Below, piece by piece: positions 1-13,699 of a DNA stretch of 64,000 bases. Numbering within the stretch: the stretch's first letter is position 1; every line of letters starts with the position of its first letter. Made by a program: the position numbers and the translations under genes. The stretch is from Polydactylus sextarius (taxonomy: Eukaryota > Chordata > Actinopteri > Polynemidae), in NCBI GenBank assembly GCA_016801845.1, contig CM028919.1, positions 13,391,501-13,455,500 of the forward strand, in the 5' to 3' direction. The notes under the pieces were generated by a model. That model had not been told where the DNA came from, made no database searches, and saw only the letters and a program-made list of their open reading frames with translations.

Positions 1-3000
1 CCATCAATATCGACAAGAACTTTTTCAAAGTCCGCTCTTAAAAGCCTCCGTCCCATCAAAACGGTCACATTTCATTATCGATTGCCCACTATGAAAAAGA
101 GACTCTCTCACATTAGCCGATTATTGTTTTGGCTTTGCTTTGAGAAGCTATATGTCCGCCCCGAACATGGCGACAATATATTTACATCACACATCCTCCA
201 CTGTCTTTCTTATGCATATAAACTAATTACTTGAATACTCTTCACTCTTTCTGACAGTCAATATTTGAAGTCGGAGGAGGATGGAGTGGCCCTTATGCAC
301 ATTCACACAAACATATCCATATTCTTTATGACGTGCTTTGCATATGAGAATACTTTACTGTGCTGACAGTAACTTACATCAGATATTTTTTGTTTGTATT
401 ATTGGATAATTCTTTTCAAATATGTTGTGTCTTCCATTTTTGACTCTGGTTCTTTGTTATATTTTTCAAACATGGCAGCTGATTATATAACAAATATATG
501 GCCAAATTCAATAAGTTACAGTTGCTGTTTGATTAACATCTCACTTTAAATGAAGCTGTGTGTATTCAGCTGCGTGTCAGTTGTGGTCAGGTTTTTGTGC
601 AGACACAAGCTCATCTGCAGCCACGCATCATTGTGCATGTGGCCTACAGTCCACCCTCCTTACGCCCCTCTCCGGTTGAACCTGCGACACGAAGGGTGTG
701 TGTTAAGAAGAGAGGGCTTGGTGAGGTGTGTTGTGAGGCCATTGTGGTCTCCACGCTCACTGGTTTTCTATGTGCCATGAAAGGCTGGCGATACAGTAAC
801 AGCCAGAGGCAGAAAGGAGCTGTCTGTCGTCGAGACGGCTGGTAACACTTGTTTCACCCACCCTTCCAGGGGGCCGTGGAGAATAGAGGAGAGGCAGCTG
901 GTAGGCTTAACAGGAAATGCAATGGTAACAGTGTCAACAGCTGCCCCCATGGCCACGCAAGCCAAACGGCTGGCAACAACAGACTATATGAAAAGCTACG
1001 TGTTTGAATAGCTGGAGGGATTTGGTTCATACTGTATCTCAGTGTAATGCTGCTATAGCAAATGAGCTCCTTTGTGTATTTTCTCATTAGAGCTTTATAC
1101 TCGTGAGTTGAGTCATTTCACAGGTGATGACAACATGGACGCCAGTGAATGTTGAGTAAACAAGGAAAAAACAACAGCTGAAGGCGAGCAGACCTCGGCT
1201 GAAGTGAGAGAGGCTGCAGCTTTGAAACCTTTTGTAACACGATATCCACGTCTAATATTTCATTTAATCATTTTTCCAAAATAAAATATGTGACGTGACT
1301 GAATTTGGAAGTGAGGCTCAGGAATTTTCCTCTCGTGTATTTGCATAAGTCATGCTGTGCGAATTGTGTGAAGTGAACATAAGGGCATGAAAATTCCCAT
1401 TACCCGTAGCCGTTACAGTGACCTCAAACTCAGGTCAAGATAACCCCCTGAGGAGTCAATAAATCACGATGTCACCTCTGCTGCCCAATACCCTCTTGCT
1501 ATCGCTAACTTTGAGTGTCCTTAGCATTCTTTCACTTCCCCTGCTCTTTGCTTGACCCCCCCCCCTCCCTGCCGTCCAAACAAACCGCCTGTCAGCGCCG
1601 CAGCGACAGGTACGACAGCTCCGGCTCAACGTGAGGAGTGATCTCCCCCAAAAAGTAACACTCTCCCTGCCCTCGACTTTCTGTCTCCAGCTCTCTTCCC
1701 TCTGCCTCTTTATCTCTCAGGAGCAACTCAAGCCACACTTCTGATGTCTTTGCCCTTCTCATAATCATAGTTGAGCTGTGAAAATATGTAATTATCGCAT
1801 GTACGCTGAGCTGTTTGAGGATGGACTTTGTATTTGGTCTATATCCAAATTCCATGTGAGAATTTTCAAATAAGGAACTTGTTGGATATCAGTATAAATT
1901 CCAGTCTACAATATCAGAGTCTTTATTTAAGTCTTAGTTACATCCAATTTGCCGGGAGCTTTACTTCACCCTTACATGATCATTGTTGGACACACATCTT
2001 TGAATCTGTTGGTATTATCTACCATTTGCTAACTTTAATACCTTGCTGGGATTTCTCTGCTTTAGAGCTTATTCTGCTTCTGACTTGAAGATTCAGAGCT
2101 GCTTTTATGTACAATTCATTACTTTAATACGAACGACTCATTGGGGTCATCTTGGATTGAATGTAACCATCAGTTTACATTCTTAGTCATCATTAGATGA
2201 ATAAATATCAGTGAGATTACCTCATAAGCCTTGGGAAGTTCTGCGTGTGACCCCGCTGCTACCACATCCACTCACACATGGAGGAAGTATTAAAGGGCTA
2301 TTTCAGTTAGCGTGTAAAATCCTAGCTGTGAAATAGCGTCGATTTTTGTGCCTGGGTGAATTATCCGAGATCTTTTTCATGGTGCAAGAAAGACCAAGGC
2401 GCTTTCTCATTGGGAATAGCTCTGATAATGGTAAAGAGGAAGGCCAACAGACAGAGGAATCTGCTTTCAATGACCTTAAATACCTTATCTGCACCTTTGA
2501 AGCCAGGGTGAGGTGATTGGCAGGTCAATTTGTGATAGTATCGGCTGATGTACTTGGCACTCTTAATGCTCTTTGCAACAGATAAGTCTGCTTAATATGA
2601 AAACTGTCATAATTCATCCGCCTTTTCAGCAATATACATTTTCTCGTGGAATCATCAATCCGGTCACCTGTCAGAAAAGACGTGTCAGGATTCCCATTCC
2701 CTCATCCGCCCTTGTGTGATTTCACTTTATGGAGATTATCCCCCACACTATGAAGCAGTTAGGATTATTCCTCTGGTATGTTGAATCAAAGTTAGTTTTT
2801 TTTCTCCTCCCTGAATACTGCTTGCAACAGAGATAGCAGCGAGCGGTGAGCAGAGTGAGGTGCGGAGCCTCGCAGCGCGGATGTTTTCACAGTGTCCGCT
2901 CTTTGTCCAGTCCGCTGTCACACCCATCACAGCACCATCTCCTCTCAGCCGGTAGCAGTCTGTAGTTTCCTGTGTAAATTAACAGACTCAGTGGTGAACT

Positions 3001-3640
3001 ACATTCCAATTTTAAAGCAAAGTAGAGTGTGCAAATTAGCCATGTTTTTTAATTAAGCCCAGTGCACAGTGCGAAGGCAGAGGGCCATTGTTCTGGATGG
3101 GGCAGGTGCAAATTTATTCTCTGGGGAAGCGCCGCGTTGTCCGTCCTCCAACCGAGTCCCATCCTCGGCCTAATCAGTCCCCAGCTTGAAAAATTTCCAC
3201 TTTTTGGCACCCTCTTGCTGGGAGACACTGCTGAGAATGGTCAGAAATTATTCATTATTTGAAGACCTCATTTGTTACATTTCCATTAAAAGTTGCCACC
3301 ATGTAGACAGGCCCAACATTTGATTTTTGATAATTATAGTTGCCGGACAAATGTATCATTCAGTCTATTTGAGTCCGTCGCCTTTTTCTGTGCGTCCCCG
3401 TCTCTCTGTGGAGACTCTTAAGGTGCAGCATCTTTTAACGAGTCCTCTGTCCTGCCAGTTGCTGTCATTTCTGTCAGGTGTGCTGTCCTGTGATGCTGTC
3501 AGGTGTTTCTGAGTAGAGCGTTGCATGCTGGGAATTTTAAACACTATCACTGTTGTTTTGTGTTTTCTGAGGCGTTATGAAGATGTCGCCAGGATATTTA
3601 CAGTTGAATTGGTCTGAAATTATTTGATTGTCAACTATTT
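1..3640. other. intergenic, nothing recognised
   Basis: AT-rich unique sequence far upstream of meis2. The short open frames here have no recognisable family and lie on both strands without splice context. A C run lies at 1555-1565. The part around 2100-2760 is repeat-free and could be regulatory, but nothing specific supports it. Confidence 0.6.
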
Positions 3641-3700
3641 ACTGTTTCAGTTGTTTTTTTTAGGCAGAAATGGTGAAAAAAAATAGTAGATTAATTGATT

Positions 3701-3724
3701 AAAAAAAAAAAAAAAAAAAAAAAA
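3701..3724. repeat. poly(A) run
   Basis: Twenty-four A residues following TTGATT. It directly precedes the repeat-like stretch at 3745-3810, so it may be the tail of an old inserted element. Confidence 0.8.
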
Positions 3725-3744
3725 CCAATGCTGTCCTAATTAAC

Positions 3745-3810
3745 AGCAAATTAAATATTTGAAATGTAACCTTCTACTACAAGTAAAAAGTCCCACTGTG
3801 GGTGGTTAAG
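3745..3810. repeat. fragment resembling a common teleost dispersed repeat
   Basis: CTACTACAAGTAAAAAGTCC at 3774-3793 resembles the AAGTAAAAGTCC segment of a high-copy repeat seen in many fish introns. The match is from memory and short. Confidence 0.3.
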
Positions 3811-5110
3811 ATCGTCTTAGACTTAAGATCATATTTTAGCCAAAAATTAGCAATTTAAAGCAAATATCCATTTGTGGAGTGGGTGGATCGTCTTTCTGGG
3901 TGACAAGGACAATTGCGCCTTCTCTTTGGGTTGCACACATTCCTCTGTGGGGGCTTGAATCAGACGGAGACTAGCCGCAGATAATGAGCTGTCTTTAATC
4001 ATGGGAGACAGTGCTTTGAGATGCTTTGCATCACATTTGCACAGAAGAGGAAAAAAAAAGGGGGGGATCTAATTACTGTACTACAGAAAAATCACACGGC
4101 TTCCTGTCCGTCGGAGCTGATGCTGAGTCCTAACCAACCATGACAGGAAGTGACACCAAAGCCTGTCTCTGTTCTGAACACAAGAAAACAAAAGAAAAGT
4201 AAAAGACAACAAAACTGAAGAAATTCATGATTGGAAAATGTGGATTATTGAATCCTCCTGTTCCAGAGTAGCAACACAGCGATTCTCATTTGCTTTTTCT
4301 TTGGAAATATAGACGACTATATATGCTGATAACATACTATATGCTGCTTTAAGTTGACAGCATATAGCATATACTTTATTGATGTTTTAAAAATGCAATT
4401 CTTGACAGCCTTGTACGAACATTTTCAATGCAGTAGTGATCCGCCCCTTCATGCTGACAGAGTAAAGATGAAACGGCGTACATCAAAATAGAAATGCATC
4501 ACAATATGAAGCAGAAGCCGACTCTGACTCGAAATCAGGTTCTGAATGAAATTGACAGGACGGGATTCTTGACAAAAACTCCTCAAACACAGTGAAGACG
4601 CAGTAAATAATTTCTGGATCGGTGACAAAACAAAGCACACGTCCTGTTCTCCCTCAGTGTCTCCAACACTAATTACAAATGACACCATAAGATGTTTGAA
4701 AAAGTGAAACATGACTCAAAATCTGAATTTCCAGGCCACACTGATATCCATATTTGTGTAATATGATAATCTTGATGGTCGACTCCACCTTTTCATCCAT
4801 GTACATTCCATTAAACTAAACTAGCTCCCTGAGATAAGTCCCTCCAATCCCTCCACTATTTCATCCTTGTCCATATCCATAAGCAGCAAAAAAAAAAAAA
4901 AAAGATTTGTCCCATAACCCTGTGTGATCATTTGCATCTAAAACGATATTCGACATTTGTTATTCCATCAATCAATACCATCTCTCCCATTCTCTGTGTG
5001 CATAATCTCAGAGCCTGCATGCAAAACGCTTAACAATAACATGTATGTTATACAAGAAGCCATATATCATCCCTGGACGCATTTACATCCTGTTAACAAT
5101 TTCTCAGAGC
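3811..5110. other. intergenic, nothing recognised
   Basis: AT-rich sequence with an imperfect palindrome at 4337-4367 (CTATATGCTG, 11-base loop, CAGCATATAG) and an A run near 4889-4903. No coding or RNA gene signal. Confidence 0.6.
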
Positions 5111-5125
5111 AGATTAGAGGGCGCT
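5111..5125 (+). promoter_or_regulatory. possible CTCF site
   Basis: AGAGGGCGCT at 5116-5125 fits the core half of the CTCF consensus at every position, but the CCAS half before it matches poorly. Weak without chromatin data. Confidence 0.2.
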
Positions 5126-6239
5126 GAGACAGCAGCCCAGATCCCATGAGAGGTGGGCTTTGGGAGCTGATAAGGCCAGCCATAGGAAGGCAGGATTAAT
5201 ACATATGACCAGGACACATGGAGGCCCTCTGATTATTCCGACAGAAAAACGGCCCTATCCCATCGGCCCCTGCTCCCCCCCTCCCCACGTGATTAAATAC
5301 AACCAGAGTGCGGACAGGGAAGGCAAAGGGATAGTGAGATAACCGATTTTATTTATGCATGCCGGTTAGCCTGGCAGATCACGTCTGAGGATTGTTCACG
5401 CTACAGGGGTGAGGGATCGCACCGGGGGAGCTCACCCCTGATCACACACAGGGCTGCTTTAGCTGTCACTTCTCCACCTTGCTTTCTTCCCTCTGTAGAA
5501 TATAGATCAAGCATTCTCAAAATATTTCATTTCAAGGATTTCCTAATAGCAATGTGCATTTTCACAGACCTCTGTTTGATGTGTTTGCTGTCAAGGAATC
5601 AAATAGGAAAGAACCACTTCAATTATAAACTTATTTTGGCTGAAAATATAACAGAGGAACTCATATTTTTAAACTTAAGGTGTCTAAGTATTTAGTGAGG
5701 CTTCAGCTAATTGATGATTTTCTCAATGTAGATACACACACACACACACACAGGCCTATATAACATACATAACAACACCTAGAAATGCCAATCAATGTGC
5801 TGTTCACATTTAAGATACTTAAACAAGAGAATGATTCATCAATTATCATAGTTTGCAGTCAGTTAATCACCTCGTTGTTACAGTTCTATTATTTAGTGAG
5901 CAAGAACCCAGAAACTTTCTCAAGGAGCCTGCAGACGAGGACACAGACATCCTCAGACTTCACTTTGGGAGCTTAACCTCCTTCCCTGTCTGTCTCTAAC
6001 TCTCACAGACACACTTTTTTGTTACATTTGTCCATCCAGGACAATAACATTTCTTATAGAAATGCAACACTGCAGCATCCGGGCTGCGAAGTTTAAGGGG
6101 CAGCTAAAAATAGCTCATACGTCTTCATGTACGCACATCGAAGAAGTCAGACTGTCGAGCCTACATCCTTGACAAGAACTTCAGCAAGTTTCATCAGTAA
6201 TTGTTGTTCACATTAGATTCTGTACACAAGACTTTCTGG
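5126..6239. other. intergenic with AC repeat
   Basis: Holds an AC dinucleotide repeat at 5734-5752 and otherwise unique sequence. Nothing else recognised. Confidence 0.6.
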
Positions 6240-6700
6240 GAGCAGGGATTACCTAATTAACTTCTTCAAAAACATGTACTCATTATAGATTAAATTCCTT
6301 TTGGTAGTTAGAGGGTGCTTAATTAATTAATTGTGTTAATGACCCATTAATGGTGGTGCGCGAGGACTTCTAATGAGCCACCTTAATTAAATATTATCTC
6401 ACTGTTTAATCAATGCGTTTAATTATTCACATGATATTTTCTGTGGAATCAATTTGGTCCTGGGTCACAGGAGCAAAATGCTGATTGTGTGTTCCTTAAC
6501 TGATTCATCACTGAATCGGACATTTAGGTCAAAATCCTCTTTTAATCATGAACAAAACAAGCCATTTGGCTCATATCCATACATTTTCCTGTGAGAGAGT
6601 AATTCTGATCATTTTGATATTAATTTTAATTGACCCCAGGTCACATATTACATCTGTTTGAGAGACATGTTTTAATTAGAGATATGAGATGTTGCAATTA
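6240..6700. promoter_or_regulatory. candidate enhancer: homeodomain-site cluster
   Basis: At least nine TAAT/ATTA-core elements between 6254 and 6427, among them CTAATTAA, CTTAATTAATTAATTG, GTTAATGACC, CATTAATGG, CTAATGAG, CTTAATTAAAT and TTTAATCAATG. The block contains no simple repeat, and the AT content is organised as distinct motifs rather than runs. This fits a conserved enhancer in the meis2 upstream desert; conservation was not tested. Confidence 0.42.
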
Positions 6701-7286
6701 CAATGCTGTGGTCACGGTGTGTTCATAGCCATTAGGGAAGATAAGTGGCAGGATTCCATATATTTTCATATATTATTGGACAATCTACCTGTAATCTTCT
6801 CATTGTACAGCATGCGATGTTATGTTAACGATAGCCTCATCTGACTTTTTTGTATTCCTCTCAGACCTTAACACAATATGACTCTCTTGTAAAATTTTAA
6901 TACTCCTTTACAGACAACCTAAGGGCAAATTATACATCTCTATGCATATTCATAATAATATAATATATAGCTTGTAGGCGGATGCACATCTGTGAAAAGA
7001 ATGTTTTTTTTTTTCTCTAAACTGGCATTCATAGCAATGTCATCACCAAATTTCTGTCCATCTCGAGTCCATGAACCTCTGCTCTTCCTCTGTCCTCCCC
7101 CCCCTCTCCAGAGCAAACTGGAAGACCTCAGTCATCATCCTCGTTTTAGCTCAAATTTGGTGGGATCAAAGGTGGCCAGCTGGGCGGGGGCGGGGAGCAG
7201 ATGGTTGCATGCTCAGGGGGACCAGGCAAAGGCCCTTCAGGTTTTAACACCTCCTCTCCCCTGGGTGCCCGGGTAGGGGGAGGGAG
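6701..7286. other. intergenic, nothing recognised
   Basis: AT-rich up to about 7040, then C- and G-rich sequence leading into the SINE-like stretch. Short open frames here look like chance. Confidence 0.5.
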
Positions 7287-7350
7287 GGATCCGGCTCGTG
7301 AACCTACCTGAGCTCAGTGGCATGACCAGCAGGCTTCCACTGCACCACCC
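7287..7350 (-). mobile_element. possible degenerate tRNA-derived SINE head
   Basis: On the minus strand, GGTGGTGCAGTGGAAGC resembles the A-box start of fish tRNA-derived SINEs, and about 30 bases on AGGTTCACGAGCC resembles a B box with an insertion. The stretch is GC-rich, unlike its surroundings (about 7140-7440). No clear tail or target duplication is seen, so this is weak. Confidence 0.2.
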
Positions 7351-10300
7351 CTGCTTTGCTCGCATATGGCGCCAGCCATGGGGGCCTTGAGCTGAGGTTC
7401 TGACCTGAGGAAAATAAACTGTTGAAGGGCAGGGGAAGGTAAGCCTCACTCATTAGGATGATGAGTGCATGAGAAGGAATCCGTTTATTAACAAACCGAG
7501 AGTTAAGTTTGAGTTACGATGGAGAAATATCGCACATGTCCATAAGACGAAAATATAAAAAAATGTGTGAATTTTTATGAAATGATTTCAAAGGGATTAA
7601 ATGACATTTTTCTACATTTCAGTACCTTCAGCTCATCACTTCACCGTTTGTAACCTGCTGTTGTGGGATTGCTCTGGGCCAGGAGATGGCTGGTTACAGA
7701 GACTGCAGGTGCTGGGGTAGATTAATCCCTTGCCAAATCAGCTCCGCCTCAGCAATCTCAAAGTTCCAGGAAAGGAGCCGCTGGGAACGTGAAGTGGTAC
7801 TTGTGGTCTGGGATTATGACTTTCAGACTTGTTGGCCTTGAGAACACAAATGTAGCCTCTTGAATTGAATTTGCAGAGGGAATAAGTTCTGTAGAGGAGG
7901 GTGGTGTGGGGGAGGGGGGGGTCGGTAGTGACTGGACTGCTGGGGTTGGATTCACCCCGCCCTCCCCCCAACCAATGTTTTTTTGGGGATAACTATTTTT
8001 CCATAAATCCATCTTAAGTAGTCACATTCTCCCTGTGGCTAATATGATCATGATGGGAATAATCTTTACAAATCTGACAGAAAAAAAGAATGTCCTGGCC
8101 TTCAACTTCTTCCTCTCGGTAAATGAACAATTTCAAGAGTCTTTCCTGTGGGACAAAACAGGGGGGGGACTCACATTTGGCAATGAGACAAAAAGTCAGA
8201 GAAAAACAACATAATTTTCTCAGGAGAAGGTTTGGCTACTATTGTGGTACATTGGTAGGTTATATATTATGTTTGTATTTCAGTTTCAGATAAGGGTGAT
8301 TTGTATATAAGTATAGTGCAGTTTAGTAAATTACTTTAAACCTAATTTTAAAATATAGTACACAATTATTCAGTAGGAAAAGCAGATTTTTTACATTTTC
8401 TGCCTGTGAAGACACTGAAAACAGATACGTTGCTGCAGTTTATAGATTTACAACAAATCCAGGTGACCTCTAGCAGGCTGTCAGAGCATCTAGAAAATAG
8501 AATCGACGTCCTCCTCACAGTGGACTGAGTTTGAAATCGCACCTGATCAGACATTTGCTCCTCATTCTCACCTTGTCACTCACGTCTGGTTCTGCATAGT
8601 CCCACACCAGCCTCGAACACACACGATATGACCAAGCAAACCTCTTATTGTCATATCAAACTCTGACAGCGCTCGGATACAGACCGGCTCTATATTCACC
8701 ACCTACTCCAACATACAAACATCATTATTTTTGTTTATTTATTTTTTTTTAGCGTCTTCACAATTTCAAACAATAGAAAAGACGAGAGGGAGAAATCTGT
8801 AATTTATTGCTAAACTGTATGATTCTGATGATACACACATAACATGAAACAGTTGCAAATATAATGTTTTTTTGTGTTTTATTTTTTTTAATTAGTCGAT
8901 AGCAAATTAATCAGGCCACTATTTTCTGTTAATTTTTAAACAAAAACACATATAATGTACAACTTATGACTCTTGTTTTCAATAATACAAAAATATTCAG
9001 CAGAGAAAATGAGAAAATTTAATATTTGTCTCGTTTGACATTTTTGTTTTGGGGAAAAAAAAGTCAAACTATGTCAAAATAGTCACAGATCAGCAGTGTT
9101 AAGATTCATGGACTTTAACATTTACAGTAACATTAGTGTTTAGCAGTTACAGTAGTTAAGTTATTCTACTACATACTGTAACAGAGCCATTAGTGTTTTA
9201 TTTCCACTAATAAGCTGTGTAACATTGTTACAAGAAGATTGCTTATTATTATTTATCGTATATGAATTATAAAGTGAAAAAAAAAAAATAAAGCTCTCAA
9301 CATTGATCTGGCAGTTTTTCACAAAGTGTAATCACTTGTATCCAGATCCACAGACAGTGATGTTATTGACTGTGTTGTTACTGAGATCCACAACAAGATC
9401 ATCAAGAGCCTCCCACTGCTGGGCCTATTGCACTCTGGGACAAAGGTGCCATCTTGGACCCATCTATCTCACCGGATCACAATGAAAGCAAAGAGTTGAT
9501 TTAGCTGGCGTGTGTGTTTCTCTCTATGCCTCTTTGTTTGCGTGCTGGTGTGTGCGCTCACGCCTGTATATATCGGCGAATGACCCATTGTGGCCAGACA
9601 CCTGCCCACAGGCTTCTTGTCTGACTGATGAATCAGTGTCTTCAAGGTGTCTTTGAAGAAGTCTATTGTATGCCTTTGTTCTACAGTCTTAAGCATCCTG
9701 TCCTGTGTCTCTCTCTGCACACTAAAGAGAAAATAAATCCACTGCTGACACTGCCACAATGAATGGCCCTGGCCATCGTCCCATCAACCACCTCTTCCTG
9801 CTCAGAACAGAAGGAGAAAAGGCTAATAGATGTTGGATCAGAGAGAAAAAGAGAAGTAAAAAAAACAGGAGTATATAGAGAATCTGACAGTAGTCCATCT
9901 CTCCACCATTCACCCATCATTTCTTTGAAAGAATAAATTAAAGAAAAGAAAGAAAGAAAAAAGACAAAAACTCCCCAAAAAAGTTTTTCCTCTTTTTTTA
10001 TTCAGTTTTCTCTTTATTCGCTTCATTTGATTTCTCTCTTATTTGTGATGTCACACCTGCTATCACTCATGTGCTGCATGGTCTGTCAGGGCAGATTAGA
10101 AGCAGGGGGCTTGTGCCTCGACAGCCATCGTACAGTATCAATATTGTGACGGCTGAGGAGCCACCAGCCCTCACATCTCGTCGGTGTGCAAAGACAATTG
10201 AAAAGAGGAAGCGTCACAAACCTGACACCCGAGTCACTTCAAGGAATCCCTTTCAAGAAGAAATAAAACCTCACCTGACAAAGCAAAGCTAGCCCAGGAC

Positions 10301-10599
10301 AAGAGTAAATAGCATCAAACACAGAGGGTATTTCCACTTTCAACAAAAGGAAATGTAACCGCTGGAATCAATTAAGATCCAGGAAGTGATACTGATTATG
10401 TTCTTAAAACTTTTAGGAATTTTGATTAAGTTACATGTGATATTGTGTGAGTTTTTTTTTTTCATAAATAAGAATAGACAAAAAGAATTGTGCTTGGCTT
10501 CAAAGAGATGCGGAAAGCAGCCATTTTCATTGAGAAGCTGAGGTGATTTCAATGGCAAACAGGCTCATTAGTGAAATAAAAAGCGTGTTCTGTGGAGGC
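7351..10599. other. intergenic, AT-rich, nothing recognised
   Basis: Unique AT-rich sequence with short homopolymers (G run 7912-7920, A/T runs near 8741 and 9280). One TGATTAAT-type PBX-HOX motif lies on the minus strand at 8906-8913. The overlapping minus-strand frames near 9469-9920 lack any recognised family. Confidence 0.55.
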
Positions 10600-10940
10600 T
10601 AATGTGAGCTGGTGCATTTTTCAAATCTTGTAACATTAGGCAGAGTAGCCTTGGAATTTTTTTGTATGATGTCTGCCACTAAGATTTTTCATTCTTTGAC
10701 CAAATGTAATAATTTCCTCCCATACAGTACCACTCATTAACCCCAATTACTCTTCCAGGAGGCTATCAAAATTACTCTTTTTTCCCCCCAGTGTTCTAAT
10801 AACTCCAGCTGCTCTCCTCATCAACCAGTTTAATCTGGGCGAGTTAGATTGGGATGTAAGCCAAATGAAAAAATGTAACATGAGGTTAATCACCGTGAAT
10901 ACATTCCCCAAGTAATGTAATTTGTCCATTTTCAGCCTTT
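10600..10940. promoter_or_regulatory. candidate enhancer block
   Basis: Repeat-poor sequence with several ATTA/TAAT cores (TGTAATAATTTCC, CTCATTAACCCC, CCAATTACTC, GGTTAATCACC). It resembles conserved blocks at developmental loci. Conservation not tested. Confidence 0.33.
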
Positions 10941-12306
10941 TCTCTTAGTTGGTGCACACTCCCACTCTGCTGAATGTGTCATTAAAAGTTGGCTATTTCT
11001 TCTTTTTTTTTTTTTTTTAGCAGATAAGTACAGTTCATGACCCAGTGACTTTCATGGAGTTTCAACATAAAAACGAAGAAAGCTGTCACTAATTTTTTAT
11101 TTTCGGCATATAACCAGTCTGTTTTTAGCCAAACCTCCCTACCTCCTTAGACACTGTATTGACAATTTAATTTAGTCCAACTGTTTACCCCTTGTATCTC
11201 TGACCCACAGTTTAAAGAGCCTGGTTGGGTTTGCAAGATGTTTGTGCATCTCACTTAAGATCTCTGTAGAAAGCAATAAAGGTCCAGTGAAAATAAAATG
11301 AGATAAAACAGAGAGACCGGAGAGAGAGAGGGAACGTGACAGAGAAAACACAAGAAAAAAAATACCAAGCAAAAAAAAAAAAAAAAATCCCCGGGTGATT
11401 ACAAGATCAGCATGCCATGGTACAATTACCATCACTTTGAATTTGAAATGGCCATTTAAAGGGCAGTAGAGCATCCTGAAAAATTAAACTGGAGCCTAAT
11501 TAGCACACTCCAACCTGACAACGGAGCAGCTTTCAGCCTGGCTGAGCAAAGCAGTCAAGCAAGAGGAAGTGAGTGACTGAAGGACTGAAGGACCAAGGAG
11601 GCCCTGCTGCTGCCGCTCTGAACCCATCACACACCCGACTGCGAGACACACTTCTACACACACACACTCTCTGTTATCTTTCTTCCAGACCTGCCCGACT
11701 TCACCATCATCTAGAAATAATCAACTTGACTCATCTACTGTATATTCGAAAGTTGCATCTTCAGCTATTTTATTACTGGAGATTTGGACTCTGAGATTTT
11801 GAGTCCTTCATCTTTCTGACAGAATGGTGGCGCTCAAGCATGTCTCTTATCCTTCTCGACCTGACAGCAGCGGTTGGGTCAGGCCCGCGACCCCCTGACC
11901 CCTCACCGTTAAAGTAACTCTGCCCCCAGTTGGGTGTTGTGCCAAATGTCAGGAGCGGCCTCTAATCCTGTCTTGTTGTCTGGTTGGACACTCAGCACCA
12001 GACTACCTTTCCTGTCCAGACCAATCTACCAACATACCAACCTCAGCTCAACTGTGCTGCAGTTCTCTTCACTAGAGAAGACCACCTACTTACTCCAACT
12101 AAATACTTGGTCGACTAAGTGGAGTTTTTTCTTTTTTCTTTTTCACTTTTCTCATAGCAGCAACAAAACACAGGAGTTTTAGTTTTGAGCTGAAACTTTT
12201 GACCGTCCAAGTGGGGGAAAAGTGGAATTGCAAAATCCTGCCGCAGGGATGGAAAAGTGCTGAGGGAAGGTGAAACTAGACACTGTCAAGACAGCTCTAT
12301 GTGTGA

Positions 12307-12310
<4 letters not shown>
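10941..12310. other. intergenic, nothing recognised
   Basis: Includes T runs (11004-11019) and an A run (11372-11387). No supported gene. Confidence 0.55.

Positions 12311-12354
<44 letters not shown>
12311..12354. repeat. (GT)22 microsatellite
   Basis: Uninterrupted GT repeat of 44 bases, flanked by GTGAGTGA on the left and GTATGTATGT on the right. Confidence 0.95.
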
Positions 12355-12362
<8 letters not shown>

Positions 12363-13699
12363 GTGTTTCCCCTCTGTCTTTCTTGAGCCCGGGGGTCTTT
12401 ACTGAGGCTTGGTCAAAGAGAAGGAGAGCCCCATGGCTATATCTGTCACAGAGTACAACAGGTCGACCAACTTCCACTGAAAACTTTGTAACTGAAACTG
12501 AGTTTGATAGTTTAGTGTTACTTAGATAAAGTTAGAAACACAATAAAATATTGTGTAAAGTAAAGAAAAAGAAACGATTGTGTTTATTAAAGAAATGCAA
12601 CTGTGAAATGTAAATATTATTTATGTAGTTGTGATTTACCTTTTGCTGTAATGGTTGTGGCTTAAACAGGAGATGATTTCCTCTAGACAGATCAATCCAA
12701 ACCTGCTCCACAGACCTATGAGAGCTCTCCATACCACACTCGTGTTATACTGGCATTGTCTGAAGCAATGTCACAGCTAATTTGATTTGAGTCAAATGTG
12801 GGGCTCAATCACTGCCTATTAGCTTAGATTTAATTAACCCAAATCGTGTTATTGTGTTCGATGACAAAGAGGTTTCTGTGCAGGAACCTCATTGTCAGAT
12901 CATTTTCTGTTGTCTCATTCAGCTCAGTCAAAGGTTGACAAAGACCAGCTGCCAATAGGGAAACAAAAGGTGGACTACTTTTATTATTGTTGTTGATGGA
13001 GGGAGGGCAGTGGATACCTGGACTGAGGAGCTGTTCATTGACGATAGAAAATAAATGAAGAGCTTGGTTGTATTTTAAGAATTATCTTTCAATGGGTAAA
13101 TGAAGCAGACAAATAAGGCACAGAATCCCGAATTTAGAATAAATAGAAATCAGTGTCAAGAAAAGACAAATACTGTTGTTTAAACACTTGGAGAACCTGC
13201 CTGTATGTCACATCACTGCTTTTTCACGTTCAAATTTTTCCTCCATCTCGATTTCTCTCACACTAACAATGCTGTACTATACATTTAGGCAGTTTTAACT
13301 GGTCTCGCTGCCTCGTCACAGAAGCATTTCATGATTGAAATCAAGTTCCTGTTGCACGTCAAATTAATGGGATGAAAGCGCAACACGTAAAGAATGAAAA
13401 GTGCAAATCAATCACCGTCAAACAAAGTGACATAAATACCATTAAATTCCATAAGATCTTATTTTACCTCACTCTTCTCTTAATGCCTTTCTCTCATCTG
13501 GAGTGACATGATATTTTTTCCTTGTGACATGCAATAATTGACAAAGCCTGGCTGCACTTTGCCAAAGTGTATTGAGTTGCTGTCTGGTTGAAGAATACAA
13601 ATTCATCCTGAATCGGAGGTGCTCAACAAAACTGCTGCCAATTATCTGAAGCCCTGTAAATGATAACTCTGTGGCCACTCGAGCATAAAACAAGGAGAT
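12355..13699. other. intergenic, nothing recognised
   Basis: Unique AT-rich sequence without a supported feature. Part of 12740-13000 is repeat-free and might be regulatory. Confidence 0.55.
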
